Origin: Aspergillus flavus | Taxonomy: Eukaryota > Ascomycota > Eurotiomycetes > Eurotiales > Aspergillaceae | Reading direction: 5' to 3' | Assembly (NCBI RefSeq): GCF_009017415.1 | Contig: NC_092407.1 | Location: forward strand, 4,278,001 to 4,342,000 | DNA: 64,000 bases | Shown here: one piece after another, positions 11,096 to 23,674 of the stretch | Numbering within the stretch: position 1 is the stretch's first letter | How the letters are laid out: each line of letters begins with the position of its first letter | Program-made: the position numbers and the translations under genes | The notes under the pieces: model-generated | Database searches by the model: none | Seen by the model: the letters and a program-made list of their open reading frames with translations, nothing else | What the model was told of the DNA's origin: nothing

Positions 11096-13330
11096 TTTCT
11101 GGTGATGTTTGATATCAAGCCGGTATGGTATTGGGTGACAATGGACGTAAGAGTATGGAGAGGCGAAGAAGAAGGGGAGAGATGATTAAGAATAAACCAA
11201 TATAAGACCGGACATAGTGGAGACGGCCCCCAAATCTACTAACATCGCTAAAACGAACCCCCAATTTTATCGAGAAACCCGGCGTATTGCGATGCTGATG
11301 GGGCCCTAACCGACAGCCGGTGGCCTTTAGTCGCGGAGTCTAGCTGCTGGACTGCGCCAATGAACGCCCCCGAAAGTCTAACAATAGCCCTATGTTACAT
11401 TAACGGGGTCTTCTTTTTCTTTTTCGACCCTAGTTTAGCATAGCCATAAGTACTGCCGCCTTAAATAGAATGTCACTAGGGGATAACATTCCGCAGATCA
11501 CCAGGCCATTGCCGCCGTGGTTTAAGACATGGTGGGGGTCGGTCATCTCCAACAGGGTCCGGGGATAATCCAAAGCATCTGTCGCATGTTAGAATTAAAT
11601 CGAATGAGCAGCTCCGTATGGAACGAACCGAATCATACGGTGACTGCTAAATCTTCAGAAACCATCTAAGCATATCACCAAGGCATCCTAAGGGCCATCG
11701 CCACCCCGGTCCTCAGGGTTTCGTAACTATACAAGGATATGAATCCATCCGCTGCCCATCATCTCATAGGCGGCAGGATCACGGTTCTAATGCAAGCTCC
11801 CATGAAGCCTCGAATAAGATTAGTCGCTACATAGCCACACCCGTCCTTAGGGAACGAGATTAATTTGAATGGCACCCATCACACTCGATATATCAGTTCC
11901 GGTAACTCCCTGAGGAAGGAACTTTAGGACAGCACTCAGATTGTGGATATCTTATAGATTCCATCCGGTTTAGACCGTAAAGTAGATAATACAAGTTTGC
12001 ACCTCACACGGTAAGTCTCCGACGTGAATAACCCCTGCATTAGGGTGATAATCGAGGTTGGTTAGCTTTGCCACACCCGCTGCAAGACAGCCACCGTCTC
12101 AGTCCTTTCCTGAAACTACCAATATGCTGACCATCTTCCTGAGTGTGTCGGAACTTGGAAGGCAATATATTCTGCAGAAGAGGGGATAAGCATGGCAAAA
12201 AACAGAAATTGGTTTCCTCGGCCGGTGATCATTGTACATGTTCCACTGCCTGTAGGGTTTTCCCACTCAGTATGAAGCATGACCGCCACTTCATCTCTTC
12301 CAGTTACCGTTTGCCATGATAATCGACCATTTGGGCCAGGAACATTCTAGGTCACTGCAACTTCTATATCGAAACCTGGCCGTGCTTATCTGATCAGTGA
12401 GATATGAGGGACTAGAATGTTTTAACCCGCAAACCTTGCACTCAAACTGTGCTAGATGTCCGTCGGCGGAGACTATCAAAATGTAATTTTATGTTTGGAA
12501 GGAGTCCCAAGGCATAACCTCAATTTAGGCACGGTCAAAGAGATACAGAGGTGCTTGGCCTGTTGCTTCTGCCGATTGCTGACAGTGACATAGGTCGTAC
12601 ATTCGTTGTTGGGCAATACCTACAGTAACGTAAGAAACTACTCCCCGTAAGAAGAAGTGTTGTTACAGTAGTACCCAGTGCTACTCACGACACTTTGGAG
12701 CCTCTGTGCGAGATATGAAACGGATTCTCGACACAATTTTGAACATCCACATTGGCCCCATGGGGCATTTGAAGGTAGGTGGAAGCCATTCCGGGAGGTT
12801 CATATAATTGTGTTCACGGGACGTTCTATCATCTGCAAACCAAAATCCTCGCTGAAACGCGTCGTACATACGAAGCATATTGGCGAGGCGCATTTGGTAC
12901 ATCGAATACCCAAGCTACCGTTTCGCCAAGGAGACTCAAGGTTGTTTCCATTTTTTTCTTATTGGCTTGGCTAGGAATCGATCAATCCCTCTATTGACTG
13001 ACGTCGATTCGCTCGGATCTTTGATCACTGAGTCATAGACTCATGCCACAGATGAGATGCTTGGGGTAGATATGAGCAGAGGACTGGTTCACGTATACCC
13101 CTAACCCAGATCCTCATGGCTGCAGTGTGGAAGGGGGCAACAGATACTACTCATGACCTACCTGAACTCAAAAGTTTTCGGAGTCATTCACAATCAGTTA
13201 GTCCGAAGCTTCGTAGGTAACATTAAACATCTATGCGACCACTCCATAATCTATAAAATCGGGACTGGGTTCAAATAAAACACGCTTCCTACCGAGGAAT
13301 ATCCCCCAACCACTGTAGGAAAATTATCAA
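11096..13330. other. Gene-poor interval, no gene seen
   Basis: About 2.2 kb with only short ORFs on both strands and no family match. Upstream of the WSC gene and downstream of Med21. Not obviously AT-rich; could hold a noncoding transcript or decayed sequence. Confidence 0.5.
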
Positions 13331-14024
13331 TCACCTTCTAGACGCCACAGCCCCGCGATCCCCATAGATTCCCACCTCAACAGCTCCTAAAACATTCTCC
13401 AGCTTCTTTCGCAACTTCCTCAATTCCCGCACTCTTTGTTCCCTGTCCTCCTCCGCACTTCTCAGCTCCTTCTCCAACTCTTTAATCCTCCTTTCCTGCT
13501 CCGCCTCCGATGAGTCAATTCCAGGAAGTACCGAGATCAGATACTCAATCTGCTGCTCTTTGATGACCAAATCCCTCGCCAACTCCCGCTGCCGACTCGC
13601 AAACGTCCGCGGCGAATCCGGCGCAGGCGGTAGATTCGGGTCGGCACCCGCCCCTCCAGTTCCTCCTCCAGCTCCTGGTGTCTGTCCTGCATCACCGCCT
13701 CCTTGCTGCTGTTGACCTGGGATTTGGGCCGATTGTTGTTGTGGGGATGCTTGGGAGCCTGCAGGCGCACCAGCGGGGGCGGGCGGCGCGGTCGAGTTCT
13801 TGGTGATTTTGGCGAGGGCAGGCGCGGCAGTGGGGTCATTTTGGGGTGGGATTGCGGGTGAATTATCGTGGTAGGTTACGAGGTAGCCTATTGTGGCGTA
13901 GAATTGGGTTGCGAGCTGGTTGTCACGGTGGTTAGTTTGCACGTTGTGTGGATGTGGCGCGAATCATGGTTGGGGGACTTACTTGATCGAGACAGGTTTG
14001 GAGCTGCGTTAGAATGTCTGCCAT
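13331..14024 (-). CDS. med21: Mediator complex subunit 21 (Med21/Srb7)
   Basis: Exons are 14024-13983 (14 codons, [14 protein letters not shown]) and 13915-13331, with a 67-nt intron, giving 208 residues. The N-terminal [22 protein letters not shown] is the signature of Med21. A Pro/Gln/Gly-rich linker occupies about 35-115, longer than in yeast and usual for filamentous fungi. The C-terminal coiled coil starts near [25 protein letters not shown] and runs through a highly charged helix. Med21 pairs with Med7 in the Mediator middle module and links activators to RNA polymerase II in the nucleus. It is divergent from RRG7 with about 264 bp between starts. Confidence 0.9.
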
Positions 14025-14288
14025 GGTGGAGGATGTAGAGCGGACTTAAAAGAAAGTGGAAAGGTGAGGTTGGATATCCAGTTAAGGTGGTGACAATTGA
14101 ATCAAAGAGGTCCTGTAGCTTTGCCTGAGGTTGATCGGCGATAAATTGTAGATCGCCGGCGATAAGATTTCCTTTCATGTCGCATAATTTAGACTCAACT
14201 CCAACTTTCTCCAACTGTCAATTTAATGGCAACCCGCATAAGCAAACATTAATTACTCCACACGTGTAACATACCATGGGAAGCTGAT

Positions 14289-15242
14289 ATGAAGCTACAT
14301 CGTCCTTTTTATTCCTTCCTCCGACTCAATCTCACCTCTGTCGCTCGCCGCCAATGTCATCGTCAACTGCATTCCTTCACGCGCCGTCTCTTCAAGCTCC
14401 CTTCCCCTCCACCACACCCATCTGCACACCATCATGACCTCCCCTCCTTCCTCGTCTATGCAGAGCGGACTTCTCTCTCTCCTACCACTACGGCCTACAT
14501 AGGCACACACTACGAGTATATCGTTCAACGAACCCTCCGTTCCTCCGCCTTCACGCTGCACCGCGTCGGCGGCCGCGACGATGCAGGCATCGACCTCGTG
14601 GGAACCTGGCACCTCCCGCGCCGCGAACATCCTCTTCGCGTGATCGTTCAATGTAAATCACTAAAAACTAAATTAGGACCGAACTTGGTCCGCGAATTAG
14701 AAGGGGCGTTCAATCAGTCCCCAGTGGGGTGGCGGACAGGCGACGAGGTTGGCATCCTGGTTAGTCCGCGGGAAGCGACGAAGGGCGTTCGAGATGCCCT
14801 AGCTCGAAGTTCGTATCCGCTGATATGGATGATGATTGAGCGGGACGGGGCATTACGTCAGGTCTTGTGGAATGGGAAGGCCGAACAACTAGGCTTGGTG
14901 AACTTGGGCGTTGAGGTGAGATATTCGGCGGACGAAGATGCGGACTCGTCGAAGGGGGTTGTTCTCACCTGGGATGGGGATGAGATTCCCAATATGGGAC
15001 AGGTAGAGAGTCATGTCAGTGCGGTTGAGGATAGCTGGTTGCGGTCATGGGGCGATGGTTTCAACGAAGGGCAGAGAGACAAGTCGGAGCTGCTAGATGC
15101 TGTTCAGGAGCTTTTCCCGGAAGAGAAGCCTTTGCTTTTTGGAACAATGGGGTGTAGTACCTTGACTGATGCGGATAGGGTGAAGGTCATACAGTTTCTG
15201 GACAGCAAGAAGTCTGCCCAGGTTGAGGCAGCATCCGTATGA
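14289..15242 (+). CDS. RRG7-like mitochondrial protein, PD-(D/E)XK nuclease fold (DUF2034)
   Basis: Single exon, 317 residues. The N-terminus (first about 40 residues) is basic and hydroxylated without acids, as in a mitochondrial presequence. The core HYEYIVQRTLRSSAFTLHRVGGRDDAGIDLVGTW (split here by function: E76 in YEYIVQ, D102 in GIDLVG) and VIVQCKS (Q121, K123) give the E...D...QxK pattern of restriction-endonuclease-like folds. Yeast Rrg7 is required for respiratory growth and is in this family; its exact reaction is not settled. It lies between Med21 (divergent) and Spc24 (convergent). Confidence 0.8.
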   Translation: MKLHRPFYSFLRLNLTSVARRQCHRQLHSFTRRLFKLPSPPPHPSAHHHDLPSFLVYAERTSLSPTTTAYIGTHYEYIVQRTLRSSAFTLHRVGGRDDAGIDLVGTWHLPRREHPLRVIVQCKSLKTKLGPNLVRELEGAFNQSPVGWRTGDEVGILVSPREATKGVRDALARSSYPLIWMMIERDGALRQVLWNGKAEQLGLVNLGVEVRYSADEDADSSKGVVLTWDGDEIPNMGQVESHVSAVEDSWLRSWGDGFNEGQRDKSELLDAVQELFPEEKPLLFGTMGCSTLTDADRVKVIQFLDSKKSAQVEAASV

Positions 15243-15451
15243 AACATATATCTACGTGACACATAAGGGGCACGTTGGTACTGCGACAATTAAGAGCCGC
15301 TAAAAGGTAATTATGTATATAGTGTATATTATTTGCACAAAACCAGGGTATATCCAGACAAAATGAAATCATAGCATCATCACCAGTTAACGCCTAGACA
15401 TCGCACCGCACCAAGCAGTAAACGCCGTTATATGACAGGGCCTTCCTCCGG

Positions 15452-16152
15452 CTAACCTTGCATGGTCGACCAGAAGTAGTTGGAGTAGAAAAATCGCGAG
15501 AACTTGGGGTCAATGTTAACGACGTGCACGTCCCCTTTGCGACTATTACGGATGACGGCTTTGTTGAAATTGCCCGCATCATCGGCCTCAATATCAACGC
15601 CAAGGGAGCGATAAATTTTAAGGCGAAGGCTATCTCAGTCAGCAGTGAGCACGCAGTATACAGCATTGTGGGTACCCACATTGTCGCATCGTCCAGCTCC
15701 CTCTCCCGTCTCGTGGCTTCATCGCCTTCCAGCCCCTGAGCCTCCAAATCCGCCAATCGTTCCTTCAACATCTCCAGCTCACTCTCCAGTCTTTCGCTCT
15801 CAATTTCAAGTTCCGTGGCTGCTTTTGCGATGCGAAATTTCTTCGTGTCCAGTTCAACCATATCCGCCGCATGTTTACTCGAGTCATGTGCAGCTACCGC
15901 TTCTTCATGCTGGGCGTTCAAGGAATGGAGGTGCCGGGAGAGCTTTCGCAGAGAGGACTCGGCCTCGCGCATACGCAGCTCGCGCGACTGCTGAAGGGTT
16001 GATAAGGAGTCATTGATGCGGGTGACGGCTTGTTTGTCTGGTTGGATATTGAAGTTTCCAATGGTGTGGTGGATGAGCTGCAACGCGTCAGTGTTCAGAT
16101 TCCAGAATAAGTTTGAAATACACACCGTGCCTGGGTTCTCGTCGAGCAACAT
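15452..16152 (-). CDS. spc24: Kinetochore protein Spc24 (Ndc80 complex)
   Basis: Exons are 16152-16126, 16077-15680 and 15629-15452, giving 200 residues. Exon 1 encodes only MLLDENPGT and joins directly to [14 protein letters not shown], the conserved start of fungal Spc24. Intron 1 is 48 nt and has no stop, so an unspliced reading stays open. The central part (about 35-135) is a long coiled coil. The C-terminal globular domain reads [18 protein letters not shown] and [22 protein letters not shown]. Spc24 with Spc25 anchors the Ndc80 complex to the inner kinetochore. It is divergent from FIS1 with about 292 bp between starts. Confidence 0.92.
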
Positions 16153-16444
16153 TGTGACTGATTTACCTGACTTTGGTCAGTAAAAAGAAGCTTGCAGTTG
16201 GCCTTGACCGATATATGCGTGGGGTTGAACCCGACGTGATGTTGATATGCGGCGTTGGTGGAGCAACTGATTAGATCAGCCACTATGCGCCACCTGCACC
16301 GCCACCCGTGACGGAGGGTCAGATTCATGCGCTTGGATTTGGATGCCTATCATCTTCGATACATGCGGAAGTTTGCTTCAGATTTTCTTCCTCCTCATTT
16401 ATTCGTTCGATTCTGAGTTAGTGAAAGGCTGTCTATTTAAAAAC

Positions 16445-17094
<650 letters not shown>

Positions 17095-17773
17095 TGTGGT
17101 GTCTTCTCCTGGTGAATGGCTTTGTGCCTTGGGAAAGTCGTGAATCTACGCTGTGTATATATGGTAGCTCTTTGTTGTTGCTCTTTTGTTGGTGGGATGT
17201 TTCGCATGCGATGGCGTTGTATTGTCCATGTTCATGCTGGCTTTTGTGATTATAACATGACTCTTTGAATGGCCGGCAACGTATGCTATTTTAGTTATTA
17301 GTTTCTGTAATGATAATCGAAGGCAAGGGAAGGGAAAGGAAGGAATTCCCAGAAACTATACAAAATGGCCAAGTCACTTGATTTCATTGGTTTCCAAGGG
17401 TAAACGTCATCCGCCTGACACTCCGGCTTTCCCCAATCATTTATTCTCTTTCTTTCTCCACCAACTTCAACACGATTCTAAACCATCGCCTCACCTTATA
17501 ATGCGTGTCTTGAAACGCTAGTCAACAGAAAGATCAACTGATCTGGCCTGCAAAACGTGCATGGTAGCCCCGAAACAATGAGTGACGTTGCAGTTCGACA
17601 GAAAGCATTGCGACTCTTCGACTACTAGTGTACAATTGTCCGACGGCTGACATTCTTGTACAATCTTTCGATTCCGTCTGCCTAGTGATACTATTACTGA
17701 ATCTCGTCGTGTTGGACGCCGTCCTCCTTATCTTCACCACGACAACCTATCTCTTTACCTTGACACAATCACC
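17095..17773. other. Intergenic region, no gene seen
   Basis: 3' region of FIS1 and the promoter and leader of the RING gene. AT-rich near 17240-17340 and CT-rich near 17440-17470. Confidence 0.5.
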
Positions 17774-19297
17774 ATGGCCGATGTGGGGGATCGCATGTTT
17801 TGTCATGCCTGTGGCGGGGTATGGCTACGCAGAGATCATGGGCTGGAATGCCCACACTGTCACTCTGAATTCACAGAAATTGTGTGTCATCCTTTCCCCT
17901 CCCTCTTTTCATGCTATACAACCGTTTATTTGGACACCAATACTGACGGGCCAGATCGAAATTCCGCCAGATACGGAAGAGGAAGTCCCCGACCCTCCAA
18001 CATCAGTGCCCGAGGACCGGTCAGCTCCTCCCAGAAACCCATGGGCAGACCACAACCCTTGGGATCATGATAATATGAACACAGATACCCCTGACTGGGG
18101 CTCGGGCAATGGATTCCGTCACCACACGTACAGATCGCCGGATGGCCGGTTTACTTTTTCCAGCACTACATACACACGACGTGGTTCGTCTGGTCAGCAA
18201 ATGCCGGTGGATCCTCTTATGCCTATGGTCCGCGGGTTGGACACTATCTTTCATGGATTGGCCGACACCTACCGGCAAACGGAGTACCGGCAACCGAATG
18301 AGCGAGATTCATCACCGGGATTGTGGAGGACTGACAGACAGAACCAAGGGTTCGGCCCGAATGGTTCGAGGATATACAGCACGTCGTTTGATATTGACAT
18401 GAACACGCGGAGCAATGGGGGCGTGGGGTCCGAGTTTCATACGACAGGGGGGCTACATCCTCGTGATGCAGATGGTCCACAGCCTATGGGTACTCCTCTA
18501 CGAACTCTGGGCGAGTATGTTCTCTCCCTTGGATGCGGCGAGATAGAAAAGGTGACTGACTTGTATAGTATTCTTGAACTATTCCGAGCCGATTTTGGAA
18601 ACAATGGTCCACCAGGAGGTGGCCCCGGAGTCCGTGTCATGACCGGGCCGAATCCCATTGCGATTTTATCGACTTTACTCAACCTTGACCGGCATGGCGA
18701 TGCAGTCTACTCGCAAGAAGAGCTAGACCGGGTAATATCACAGCTGATCGATCAAAACGCACGGGGGACGGCGCCGCCACCCGCTGCTCCCAATGAGATC
18801 CAGTCTCTGCCGAAGAAGAAGGTTGATCAGGAGATGTTGGGTAGCGAAGGCAAGGCGGAATGTTCGATATGCATGGACCCGGTGGAATTAGGCACGGAGG
18901 TCACGGTACTACCCTGCAAGCACTGGTTTCACTACAACTGCATCGAGATGTGGCTGAGCCAACACAATACGTGTCCTCACTGCCGGCGAGGCATCAACAT
19001 TCCGGCAGGGTAAGTTTTCGATCACACTTGTGTCCGCGTCAGTCACTGATTGGGCCCTCTAGACCCGAAGGAAGCAGCGATAACCCGGTAGTCATTAACA
19101 GTAGTCCGGAGACGTCTCCCCGTCGGCCGAGTGGCGCTGCTCCCGAGCATAGCGGACAGTCGCCGCCACGGTGGTACGGGCCTGGTCCCGAGACGGGAGG
19201 ACAAGAACAGGATCAAGGACAATCCAGTCGGAATGATAATCAAGGTGGAGGCTTCGCCGGCTGGGTTCGAAGCCATTTCGGAGGAGGCAACCAGTAG
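17774..19297 (+). CDS. RING-H2 E3 ubiquitin ligase with N-terminal zinc ribbon (RNF126-like)
   Basis: Exons are 17774-17881, 17955-18514, 18569-19009 and 19063-19297, giving 447 residues. Residues about 9-33 hold a CxxC...CPHC zinc ribbon (FCHACGG, LECPHCHSEF) as in RNF115/126. The RING-H2 near residues 345-387 has CSICMDPVELG, LPCKHWFHYNCIEMWL and TCPHCR in the usual C3H2C3 order. The rest is disordered, rich in Pro, Gly and Ser. The intron 18515-18568 is 54 nt and stop-free; I favour splicing it out because it joins LRTLGD to ILELFRADFG, but retaining it gives a 465-residue protein. It would act with an E2 enzyme; the zinc ribbon of relatives binds ubiquitin or client adaptors. Confidence 0.85.
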
Positions 19298-19737
19298 GCG
19301 TGGCCTCCGTTTTTCACGATGCGATGCCCTTCATGTTCCTTGCTTTGCTACGGCCATGGCAGGTCTCCCTCCAGCTACGGGAAGTGCTATAGAGCTTGGA
19401 TCCATGGTAAATTGGACAATGGATGGAATGGACATACAAGAGCCACTCTGGAAGTGTTACGCAGTAATGAACCGTTTATTTTTGGATATCAAGCCGGAGG
19501 GCAAATAGATAAGTTGATTGTGGGATGGATAATTCATCAGATCATATTTAATCATTGAACTCCACATTGATTGATACCCCACATGCCATGCGCCCTAATC
19601 GCGCCCTACCATAGATTAGATTGATATACCATCTTTACCCCTCATACACCTTTTCTCACTGTCTCCCTCTGTCTCTCTCTTTCTCTTCTCTTCCTCCTAG
19701 TCAATTCCTATACAACACTTCATAAACAGTCTTCACC
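19298..19737 (+). promoter_or_regulatory. Upstream region with pyrimidine tract before the amidohydrolase
   Basis: No gene. From about 19645 to 19700 the + strand is almost pure C/T (TCTCCCTCTGTCTCTCTCTT), the CT-rich core-promoter type common just upstream of fungal transcription starts. It ends 38 bp before the ATG. Confidence 0.45.
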
Positions 19738-21429
19738 ATGAAAACCCTCTACAAAAACGGCCACTTGATCACCCCCCAATCCCCCAACCCAACATGCATG
19801 GTCACGGAAAACGACCGCATAATCTACCTTGGCGAGGAATCCACCGCAAGGACCCTCCACCCAGACAGCAAGATCCATGATCTGGAGGGTCGCAAAGTCC
19901 TCCCCGGCTTTATTGATGGGTACGTACATACACAGAAATACCTCAATTCTACACCACCCAGCCATCCATATACAACATCGCACCAATTACCGGAAACCAG
20001 AAACTAACATAAATAAAACAGACACATGCACCTCCTCCTCTTTGGCGCCAGCCTCTCCAAAATCAACCTGGGAAACTGCACCTCCCTATCCGACATCCGC
20101 ACCACCATCAAAGCCGCAGCAACCGCAAATCCAACCGCCCCCCGTCTCTTCTGCCGCGGCTGGATGCACTCCATGACCAACGGCGAAGCCCTAGCCTCCA
20201 TGCTCGACGACCTCGACCCACGTCCCATCTTCATCGACTCCAAAGACCTCCACTCCGCATGGTGCAACACCGCCGCCCTAACGGAACTCAACGTCCACAA
20301 CACCCCCGACTCAGCCGGCGGGGTCATCCACCGCGACGAGACCGGGAAACCAACCGGCCTCCTCAGCGAAGCAGCAGCCGTGAACATCGTCTGGCCGCAC
20401 GTCGCGAAGGTAGCCACCCTCGAAGAGAAACTGGGGTTCGTTCGCGCCGGGATCAGGGAGTATACGAAGGCCGGGTATACGGGTGTCGTGGAGATGGCTA
20501 CGGATGAGAATCTATGGAATACTCTTCTTGCCCTCCGGGAACGGGAGGAAGTCAATATCCGGGTCGCGGCGCATTGGATTATTTCCCCGAAGGAAGATGA
20601 AGAGGAGGTCTTGAGACAGGTTGATCGAGCGATTGGATTACATGGAAAGTACAACGTGACAACCAGTCCCGATTTGCGGATCGCAGGTATTAAGGTTATT
20701 TGCGATGGTGTTGTGGATGCCTGCACGGCTGCTCTGACGGAACCCTATGCTTCGAACGGGGATAATTGCGCCCCGCTTTGGGGTGCTGATATACTGAAAA
20801 AGGTAGTTAGGAAGGCGGACCAAGCGGGTCTCCAATGCGCATTACATGCTATCGGCGACGCGACGGTGAAACTTGCCATCGACGCCCTTGAAAGCGAAGG
20901 CACGCCTGGATCCCGTCATCGCATCGAACATCTCGAGCTCACTGCCCCCCACGACGCAAAGAGACTCGGTGCCCTGGGCATCACGGCCTCCGTGCAGCCT
21001 GTGCATGCCGATCCGGCTATCCTGCGCGCGTGGCCCCGGTTACTTGGGAAGGAGAGGTGTGGTCGGGCCTTTGCGTATAAGGAGTTTCTGGACCACGGGG
21101 CGAATCTGGCGATTGGGACGGATTCGCCCACGGCGCCGCATCTGCCATTGAGGAATTTGTATACGGCTACTACGAGAAGGTCGGCGAGGGAGCCGGAGTC
21201 TGTGGAGACGGTTAATGAGGGTTTTAGGTTGGGGTTGTTGGAGGCGGTTGTGGCTGCTACGGGGGGGTCGGCGTATAGTTGCTTTGCGGATGGGTTTACG
21301 GGGCGGTTGGAGGTGGGGATGAAGGCGGATTTTGTGGTGGTGGATATGGTTTGGGAGGAGGAGAGATTGTTGGAGGCGGAGGTTTGGGAGACGTGGTTTG
21401 ATGGGAGGAGGGTTTGGGGGAGGGAGTAG
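19738..21429 (+). CDS. Amidohydrolase family 3 protein (YtcJ-like metal-dependent hydrolase)
   Basis: Exons are 19738-19919 and 20022-21429, with a 102-nt intron, giving 529 residues. The amidohydrolase HxH metal motif is made across the splice: GFIDGHMHLLLFG (H62, H64). Other family landmarks are LHAIGDATV, HRIEHLEL and NLAIGTDSP (the last supplies the catalytic aspartate), and the end GFTGRLEVGMKADFVVVD. The family hydrolyses amide or related C-N bonds on small molecules; the substrate is unknown. Its 3' end converges on the neighbouring PLP enzyme with only about 200 bp between them. No signal peptide, so cytosolic. Confidence 0.85.
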
Positions 21430-21634
21430 GTGGTTTATGTATTGTGTACTGATTTGATGCTGTATATAGGGAGTATATTGGTAGTCTATAGATGTTTGCA
21501 GTAGATGTGCTGGATAGAATAACGTATATGGGTTACGTGCCATTGTATTGTAGAAAAGCAATATCTTCTGTACTCTATCTAACAATATCAACATCTAACA
21601 GTGGCCTAGCGCATCTAAACAAGAAGATAAAATA

Positions 21635-23162
21635 TCAAATCTTCGCAGAAGAAACCCCAACCTCCCCCTCAACCCTCTCACAACACTCCCTCAAAACACC
21701 CCCCAACCACTCAAAATCCCCTTTCTCCAAATAAACCTGCGCACAGAGTCTGGTCCACAACCACCCCCCATGCTGAAACACCGGCACAAACGTCTCATAC
21801 TTCTCAAACAACGTATCCCGAAACCAATTACTGACCGTCGCCACCAAAGACGCCTGAATCCGCAGATACGAAGTCCCATCCTCACCCTGCACCCTCATAA
21901 CAGCATCCCCTCCACGACCAGACCCAGCATCAGAAGAAGAAGACACAGCAATCGGCAACCGCACAGTAGCCATCCCACACCTCCTAAGCTGACTGGCCTC
22001 TCCCTCCTTCAGCCCAGCCTCCTGCATGACTTCCGTCCCGAGGGCGCGGGCAACGATATCCCCGGCCTCGCGGGCTAGGGTCTCCAGGTAAGCGTAGATG
22101 CGGTCTTCGCCGCCGCAGACTTCCGTTCGGAATTTCATGGCCGCGGGGACGCAGAGCCAGGGCGTGTCGTCGGTTGTGGAGATGTATTCGAAGAGGTATT
22201 CGAAGGCGGATTTACCCTGCGTGGTGGTGGGGGTTATCTCCCCGGATGAGGGAGGGGGGATGTATCCCCATGAGGTTGGGAATGTGGTGCGGATGAGATG
22301 TTGGTTGCGGAGTGGGACGTGGAGGACTGCGCAGCCGCGGGGGACGAATAGCCATCTTTTTTTGGTTCCATATCAGCATCCCAAAACTGTATTCCCACAT
22401 AGTAATCAAACGGAGGAAAGAAGGAAAGAAGGAGGGGACATACTTATGCAGATTACTAGTAAAGAAATCCGGTCTCAAAGCCCCCAAATCCAACGGTATG
22501 TGGCCAATACCATGTGCCCCATCGACAAGACTGAGTATGCCCTCCTCCCGACAGACCTCTACCAAGGCCTCAAACGGGAACCGTACACCAGGCATACTGA
22601 CGATGGTGTCGAACACCGCGACCTTCACATTCAGCCCCTCACCCCTTGCACGACTCACGACATCCTGGAACCGTTTCACCAGGTCCTCATGGCTAACAGG
22701 CAACGCATACTCAACCTTCCGGGTAGTCACGGGGCTGGACTCCATAATAGAGTGTACATTCTTCTCCACGGCGCCATAGATCGTGTCGAAGTAGACGACT
22801 GTGTCTCCCTTCTGGAAGACTAGATTACGGAGCACGGTGGCGACACCCGTGGTTGCGTTCTTGACAAAGACGCATTCGTTGACGGGGATGTTGAGCAGGT
22901 TGGCTACGATGCGGCGCGATTCGTCGATGCCTTGGCCGCGGGTGATGCGGTAGAAGAGGTCTGGACGGGCCTCCGCCGAGTGTTGGTGTTGGCGGAGGGC
23001 TGTTTGGACGGCGCGGGGGTATGTGCCGAAGGAGCCTGGATTATAGTTAGTTGGTGTTTGTACTTGTTACTTGTAAGGTTGAGTTATACCATGGTTGAGG
23101 TTTTTGAACTTGGTGTCGAAGAGGAAGTGCTCTCTCATGGGGGCTCCGAAGGGTGTGGTCAT
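21635..23162 (-). CDS. Class V aminotransferase-fold PLP enzyme (isopenicillin-N-epimerase/cysteine-desulfurase-like)
   Basis: Exons are 23162-23090, 23035-22444 and 22355-21635, giving 461 residues. The start MTTPFGAPMREHFLFD leads to LNHGSFGTYP, the usual N-terminal motif of this group, with the first intron inside the HG pair. SLVDGAHGIGH gives the PLP-pairing aspartate (about D196) and H199; FFTSNLHKWLF gives the Schiff-base lysine (about K222), whose codon is split by intron 2. Related fungal enzymes act as sulfoxide lyases, epimerases or desulfurases; the reaction here cannot be told. Intron 2 contains a GAAG-type repeat. The gene converges on the amidohydrolase; a shared pathway is possible but unproven. 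Confidence 0.82.
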
Positions 23163-23674
23163 TTTGTTGGGGGTTTTGGAGGGGCTAGTAGAAATAAGAG
23201 ACGGTGAGGATGTTTGATTCTAAAAGAGTTCTGAGTTTAGACACAGTTCAGGGCCCGGAAGACTATTTTTATGTAGAGATGATATGCAGTGAGTCATCTT
23301 GTTTACGAGATGCGGAGACGGAGAATGAAGGTTGGGCAAAGTAGGCTATCCCACCATCGTAGTAATGACTTTGACTTTGCTTGTAGCTATGAATAAGGGA
23401 CAGCGATAAGATTAGCTAAATCCAAAGTTCTAGATCTAGAACGAACAGAATTCTATAAATTTAAGAAGAGTGGAAAGTCAGTGTTTAGAATTCAAAATAC
23501 TCCGAACTACGAATATTGGTTTAGTTGTCTTTAAGTATACAATGACACGGTTAGGGCACCCAGTTTCACCGAAAGTATAGATATCTTCTTTTCGGAAACC
23601 ATAAGACATATCATATGGGGAATATCTGAAGTTGTGGCAGGAACGTAGGACGGGATTTTACTAGGTGATTTGGT
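23163..23674. other. Intergenic region, no gene seen
   Basis: Upstream of the PLP enzyme and downstream of the kinase pseudogene. AT-rich; no ORF recognised. Confidence 0.5.

Noticed and set aside
12291..12479. Minus-strand ORF with a CxxC (FECKVCGLKHSS)
   Set aside because: Only 62 codons, one isolated CxxC and no neighbouring exon completing a zinc domain.
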